64,000 nt of DNA from Cenococcum geophilum 1.58. Taxonomy: Eukaryota > Ascomycota > Dothideomycetes > Gloniales > Gloniaceae. The notes beneath the pieces are model-generated. The model did no database searches. It saw nothing but the letters and a program-made list of their open reading frames with translations, and was not told the DNA's origin. The position numbers were made by a program, and so were the translations under genes. Shown here in pieces: positions 60,219 through 64,000 of this stretch; the first letter of the stretch is position 1, and each line of letters starts with the position of its first letter. Where the stretch lies: contig KV748237.1 in assembly GCA_001692895.1 (NCBI GenBank), forward strand, positions 248,001 through 312,000, given 5' to 3'.

Positions 60219-60944
60219 AATCTAGGGCCCTACTACTACTATAATATTTACTAATTTAACTTTTAGAACTAGCTAAGTTTATTAAATTTAGTAGAATATA
60301 TATCCTCCGCCCTAGTATATTACTTTATCCTAAATATAGGAACTAGTAAGCCTAGGCTAGAAAGGTTTAAATCTAATAAGTTATTTATATAATTTAAGCA
60401 GTACTATAGCCTTATGGAGGATAGCTATAGCTAGTATAGTAATAGGAAAGTAATACTTAATTTAATTAAAAATAAGGAGTAGTATATAAAGTTTATAATA
60501 TATGCTCTAGACTCTAGTATAGAGGAGCTAGTAGAGTTTTTAGTAAAAGATTAGGTGTAGGACTTTCTATACTCTCCTATAGGATATTTACAGCTTCTTT
60601 ATTATATATACTAGCTTTTAATTTACCTTTCTTTTAGCCTATATCTACTACTCTTAATAGCTGCTTTTTGGCTATATGTATATACTATACTAGTAAAGCT
60701 ATATACTTATAGTATATTATTATTATTATAAAGAGAGTAGGAAAGGTTTTATGCTTTTAAAATATATTATAAAATAGTTGGGATATTATATTAAATTATC
60801 TAAAATAATATAATGGATTATATAAGGAAGTATATATAATTTGCCTTACTAGCCTTATAAATAGCTTTAAAGTAGCCTTTATTTATTACCTAAAATATAC
60901 TATTAGTATAAAAGAGGTAGGTGGCTCTAAATATAATTATAGTT

Positions 60945-61015
60945 GTAGGTTGCGTATAGGTTGTGCGCAGGTTATACGTAGATTACGCGTAGGCTACGCG
61001 TAGGCTACGTGTTAA
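60945..61015. repeat. 11-12-bp imperfect tandem repeat
   Basis: A run of variants of gtaggctacgc (ggttgcgtata, ggttgtgcgca, gattacgcgta, ggctacgcgta). It is GC-rich for this region. Confidence 0.7.
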
Positions 61016-61724
61016 AAAAACACGATATAGGCTAGTTGGTCGAGTTGCTAAATGCCCTTAACTGCGCGCTAATTACGTCAACCACTAACCATTGAGGCTA
61101 TTAGTAGGGTACTATATTTTGCCGATGTTCTATTAGTCCTAGGTATATAAGTTAAACTAGTTTATAACGTTTATAGATATTTAATCGTTTTAAGGTTTAG
61201 TCTATAGCTTAAATTATACTAGTATACTTTTAGCGGTTTTATCTACGCTAAATCCTAAGGCGTTTTACAGTTAAATTGCTAGCGTATTACTATTAAGTAT
61301 AGGCATTATAGAAAAATTAAACCGGTTACCCTTTTAAGGAGATTAATAAGGATTTAAATATTAGGTTAGGATTTAAATAGTAAGTCCAATTAATAGAATA
61401 ATAGGGTATATTATATAAATAGAGAAATCCTTAAAGGAAAAGGAGATGTCTAAGATATAAAGTAAGGAAGAATTTTCCTTATATATATATAGTGTACGTA
61501 CCTTATAGGCAAGTTATATACGGGTCGTCTATACCTTATAGCTATATAACTATCTACTTAGGTTTTACCTAATACTAGCTTAAAGGTTTATAAACTACTA
61601 GTATATAGCTACTAATAAATATTAAGGTATTTAAAAAGGATTTATATATATAAAACTATAGCGCTATAGCCTATGGCCTATATATAGTATTATATATAGT
61701 ATTATATAATAGATATAAAAATAT

Positions 61725-61873
61725 AAAAAAGGACCTATAGTCCTTATAGTAAATAGCTTTCTTTTTATAGCAAAATTTAGAATATAATTGGAGTCATTCT
61801 TATTAGTTATTGTTTCCTATATACCTAGCCTATTTACTAAGCCATTGTAGTATTTCCTATAAGCTTATATAAC
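61725..61873 (+). repeat. LTR fragment, second divergent relative of the chromovirus LTR
   Basis: Contains aaaggacctatagtcc, ttatagtaa, tagaatataattggagt, tattagttattg, tacctagcctatttac and an ending aagcttatataaca. These occur in the same order as in the right half of the copy A-D LTRs, but with indels and more divergence. The left part is not traceable. Confidence 0.6.
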
Positions 61874-62372
61874 AATTTACGGCTTAAGTCCTTCGTTTAT
61901 TAGTTCTTAAGAGTATATAGAATTAGGTAATATTAAGGTCTATAGTGTTGTATATAAGATTTTCATACTTTTTAAGAGTATTATATTTTAAAGTATATAT
62001 TGAGATTATAGAGTGTTAGACGTAAAGCGTAGTTAGCTTTAGAGAACGGGTCTATTTGTTATAATAAAGGCCTTTGTTAATTCGTTAATATTATAGTACT
62101 TGGATAAATCATTTGCGCAAGAAAAATCTAATAGGTGTTTCAATTTGTCAATCTTATCCGCAAGTAGGCCACACTAAACAAGAGGATCTTGGAGGTTAAA
62201 AGCAGGCTATAATGTTAAACAAAAGTCCTCACATTTATCGAAACGCATGCATTAAGGCTTTCCTTATTAACGTATTGGCTCCTCCGCTATGGTATTGCAC
62301 AAGAGACCAAGGTACTCTACTCGCCACTCGGCTTTATACATAACGTCAATTCAACGCGCCACGCCATATCCA
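61874..62372. other. compositional boundary and 3' flank of the HNH gene
   Basis: Around 62.1 kb the sequence changes from RIP-eroded to ordinary GC content; by 62,200 the TpA excess is gone. No gene seen. The last part should hold the 3' untranslated region and terminator of the minus-strand gene, but no specific signal can be assigned. Confidence 0.55.
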
Positions 62373-63830
62373 TCAATCCTCCTCGTCATTCACTTCCTGC
62401 TCTTTCAAGCTTCCTAAAACTTTGGCTTCATACGATTCCATGACCTCATCCGCCATAACTTCATCATCTCGTTCATCTATCGTCCTTGGTTGCAACGGCA
62501 AGTCGTGAGTACCCACGAAGGCTTCGAGATGAGTTTCATAGGCAACACGACGTGCGATTACTCTAATACTCGACCCCCGAACCCAATTCCCAGGAGAAGC
62601 CCACATTTTCCCACTTGCATATCGTGCCAAGTCACTCCTCCAACCGGTGCATTCAAATCTTCGGCGGCGAAACAGGCTCATTAGGAAGGTGAGGTAGAGG
62701 TACCGGAGTCTAGGCCGGTTGTCATTCTTAAACTCTAATCGGAGTCCATCAAGCTTAGCCCATGGAATGCCCAAGCCACTATCCCTAGATTTAATAATAG
62801 TCCGATCAAAGACCACAACCTTAAGATCGCGTGCGCTCGGGTTCATTTCATCGGCAGGAACTATGGCGATGCGTGCTTTGTCCATAGCCTGTTCGAGAGA
62901 AGAATGCATTAGGAGACCATTTCCCGGATGCATAAGGTGACCTGTTGGACTCATATCGTCGTCAGGAAAGAGGTAATTGCAATTGGTTTCTCCGATAGCA
63001 AATGGCACGATATGTGCCGCTGTTATAGACTGGCTCCTAAAGTATTGGTGGGAGATAGGACACCAGTAACAATAGTCATCCGGTACGCTGACTGTTGCAT
63101 TATCAGGATCTGGAGCGTTGTAAAATTTGATCAGCGCTTGTCTAAACTGGGACTGATGACCGTCGCGCTTGTTCTGCGGTTTGTGGTATTCCGGATAGCT
63201 AGTCGGAGCTGCTGGAGTAATACTATATGTGCGGATGATGTTATCCATTAGTTGATCCACGGCCACATCCACATCGTTTTGCTCTTGAATGAAATGACGA
63301 GAATCCCAGAGTTTGCCCCTAAGAACGCCCTCTTGACGCTTTAGTCCTATTAGTTCTAAGCGCATATGCCGGATTTGCCCCTCGAGAAGGTCTCGACTCT
63401 GGGCGAATTCAGGGTACTTTAACGCACCGCTCTTCCGGGCGTCTAGTAGATGTTGCAGCTCGAGGTTTCGGTATCCCAGGTGGGACTCAGTGAGGCGTAT
63501 TCGGGCACTAATACGGCTCTGGATCTTCTCCATGTACAACTTGTCGAGTGCATCGGGGCTTATTTTACTCTGCTTCTGTTTGACGTAACGGTCGCAAATA
63601 GACTCAACTGAAGAGTCCGAAATGTCTCGTTTTCTTTTCTTGTCCTCTTCTAAAAAATCCTGATGGGTCTTCTCAAGGGATGCGATGCGCTGGCGGATTG
63701 CCGGCTTTATTGGATCTTGTACATTCATGGGATCGTATGTAGAAGCTGCTCTGCTAAGATTGAGGGACTTTCGGTGCTTACCCACAGCGAGTTGAGCAAT
63801 CCCGCCGATTGGAGGGGTTGATGGAGCCAT
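62373..63830 (-). CDS. HNH endonuclease domain protein (intact)
   Basis: The only intact gene in the window: 485 residues, no stop, codon use unlike the decayed flanks. Residues about 1-80 are basic and Ser-rich with a Lys/Arg-rich patch (EEDKKRKRDISD, possible nuclear localisation). Residues about 80-190 are charged and likely coiled-coil. An HNH_2-type domain spans about 245-340: CYWCPISHQ (C-x2-C-like pair), ITAAHIVPF (the AHI-x-P motif with the catalytic-type His), then GNGLLMHSSLEQAMD (N and H of the HNH fold). Such domains usually bind a metal and cut nucleic acid, but many fungal paralogues have no known function. The C-terminus is acidic (EVNDEED). The start ATG at 63830 is the first in this frame without splicing; a short upstream exon (63918-63940) is possible. 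The activity is inferred from motif only. Confidence 0.88.
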   Translation of the reverse strand: MAPSTPPIGGIAQLAVGKHRKSLNLSRAASTYDPMNVQDPIKPAIRQRIASLEKTHQDFLEEDKKRKRDISDSSVESICDRYVKQKQSKISPDALDKLYMEKIQSRISARIRLTESHLGYRNLELQHLLDARKSGALKYPEFAQSRDLLEGQIRHMRLELIGLKRQEGVLRGKLWDSRHFIQEQNDVDVAVDQLMDNIIRTYSITPAAPTSYPEYHKPQNKRDGHQSQFRQALIKFYNAPDPDNATVSVPDDYCYWCPISHQYFRSQSITAAHIVPFAIGETNCNYLFPDDDMSPTGHLMHPGNGLLMHSSLEQAMDKARIAIVPADEMNPSARDLKVVVFDRTIIKSRDSGLGIPWAKLDGLRLEFKNDNRPRLRYLYLTFLMSLFRRRRFECTGWRSDLARYASGKMWASPGNWVRGSSIRVIARRVAYETHLEAFVGTHDLPLQPRTIDERDDEVMADEVMESYEAKVLGSLKEQEVNDEED

Positions 63831-64000
63831 GATAGAGATTGTTGAAGGTGTGGGCGCTTGTAAGGAAAAGAGTGACTCGAAAGTGCTGCGAAAATTCGAT
63901 TAAGCGGTATTACTTACATAATAGTGCCTGCGCGGGCCATCGTCGGTGGTGTCGGAAAGCTCCATCTCCGATGTTTACTATGGGACGCCCATACTAATTA
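63831..64000 (-). promoter_or_regulatory. 5' flank of the HNH gene with a possible tiny first exon
   Basis: On the minus strand an ATG at 63940 begins MARAGTII and reaches a GTAAGT donor at 63917; an acceptor CAG ends at 63886. Joining them keeps phase with the downstream frame (TFESLFSLQAPTPSTISI before the ATG at 63830), adding about 36 residues. The intron would be only 32 bp, very short for fungi, so this is weakly supported. No TATA or other promoter motif is evident. Confidence 0.3.

Larger units (their letters stand above)
59192..61720. other. decayed region with several tandem repeats
   Basis: Plus-strand frames near 60300-60780 are stop-poor (for example RLERFKSNKLFI at about 60360) and were once coding, but I cannot name a family. 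Three repeat arrays are listed separately. Nothing else supported; about 61021-61720 holds no recognisable feature. Confidence 0.45.

Noticed and set aside
61025-61090. possible tRNA gene (GGTCGAGTTG looks like a B box)
   Set aside because: No convincing A box, and I could not fold acceptor and anticodon stems on either strand.
1-62000. centromere
   Set aside because: AT-rich, retrotransposon-dense RIP blocks are found at centromeres, but also at subtelomeres and chromosome arms; sequence alone cannot distinguish them here.
62490-63251. three plus-strand frames opposite the HNH gene
   Set aside because: Antisense shadows of the 485-codon minus-strand gene, which has domain support.
63918-63965. 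alternative start MELSDTTDDG at ATG 63965 for the HNH gene
   Set aside because: Spliced with the same intron it enters the wrong frame and stops soon after; only the ATG at 63940 keeps phase.

Overview
The window looks like a filamentous ascomycete (Pezizomycotina) chromosome segment. Almost all of it, about 1 to 62.1 kb, is an AT-rich transposon graveyard eroded by repeat-induced point mutation (RIP). TpA is everywhere, CpA/TpG are rare, and the readable transposon frames are riddled with TAA/TAG where Gln or Trp codons are expected. Short fungal introns, Tad1-like LINE reverse transcriptase and Ty3/gypsy chromoviruses all fit this assignment. I do not name a species.

Layout. A palindromic MITE (1.04-1.45 kb) is followed by the N-terminal part of a decayed DEAD/RecQ-like helicase, a gypsy reverse-transcriptase relic (2.26-3.05 kb) and a minus-strand Tad1-like LINE (about 3.1-5.44 kb). 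A minus-strand gypsy element (5.48-18.52 kb) was entered by a pogo/Fot1-type DNA transposon (7.21-9.06 kb) and by chromovirus copy A (9.52-17.42 kb). At its 5' side it is cut off by a third gypsy relic (18.52 to about 20.3 kb). After an unresolved decayed stretch comes a LINE RNase H relic, split from its flank by chromovirus copy B (22.92-30.75 kb). Then come a moderately GC-rich repeat-bearing stretch, a RIP-eroded intron-rich gene of unknown function (about 31.97-34.05 kb), a further decayed region with a minus-strand frame, and chromovirus copy C (37.06-45.00 kb, minus strand). A GC-rich island (45.84-46.63 kb), a solo LTR inside a 153-bp tandem duplication (47.6-48.3 kb), and chromovirus copy D (49.19-59.19 kb) follow. 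Copy D itself carries a piggyBac-like element (50.48-52.56 kb). The last decayed part (59.2-62 kb) has several tandem repeats.

All four chromovirus copies and the solo LTR have perfect 5-bp target-site duplications (CTAGA, ACTTT, TTAGA, TAAAA, AGCTA), so their boundaries are secure. Their shared architecture is LTR, long ORF1 (Gag with a CCHC knuckle and a C-terminal extension of more than 600 codons), pol in the -1 frame (protease, RT, RNase H, integrase, chromodomain, tail), polypurine tract, LTR. The ORF1 extension is the most unusual coding feature.

Only one intact gene is supported: a minus-strand HNH-endonuclease-domain protein at 62373-63830, just beyond the AT/GC compositional boundary. 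Nothing suggests an operon, gene cluster, CRISPR array or rRNA. No functional pathway links the elements; they are nested mobile-element layers of different ages next to the edge of a normal gene-bearing segment.
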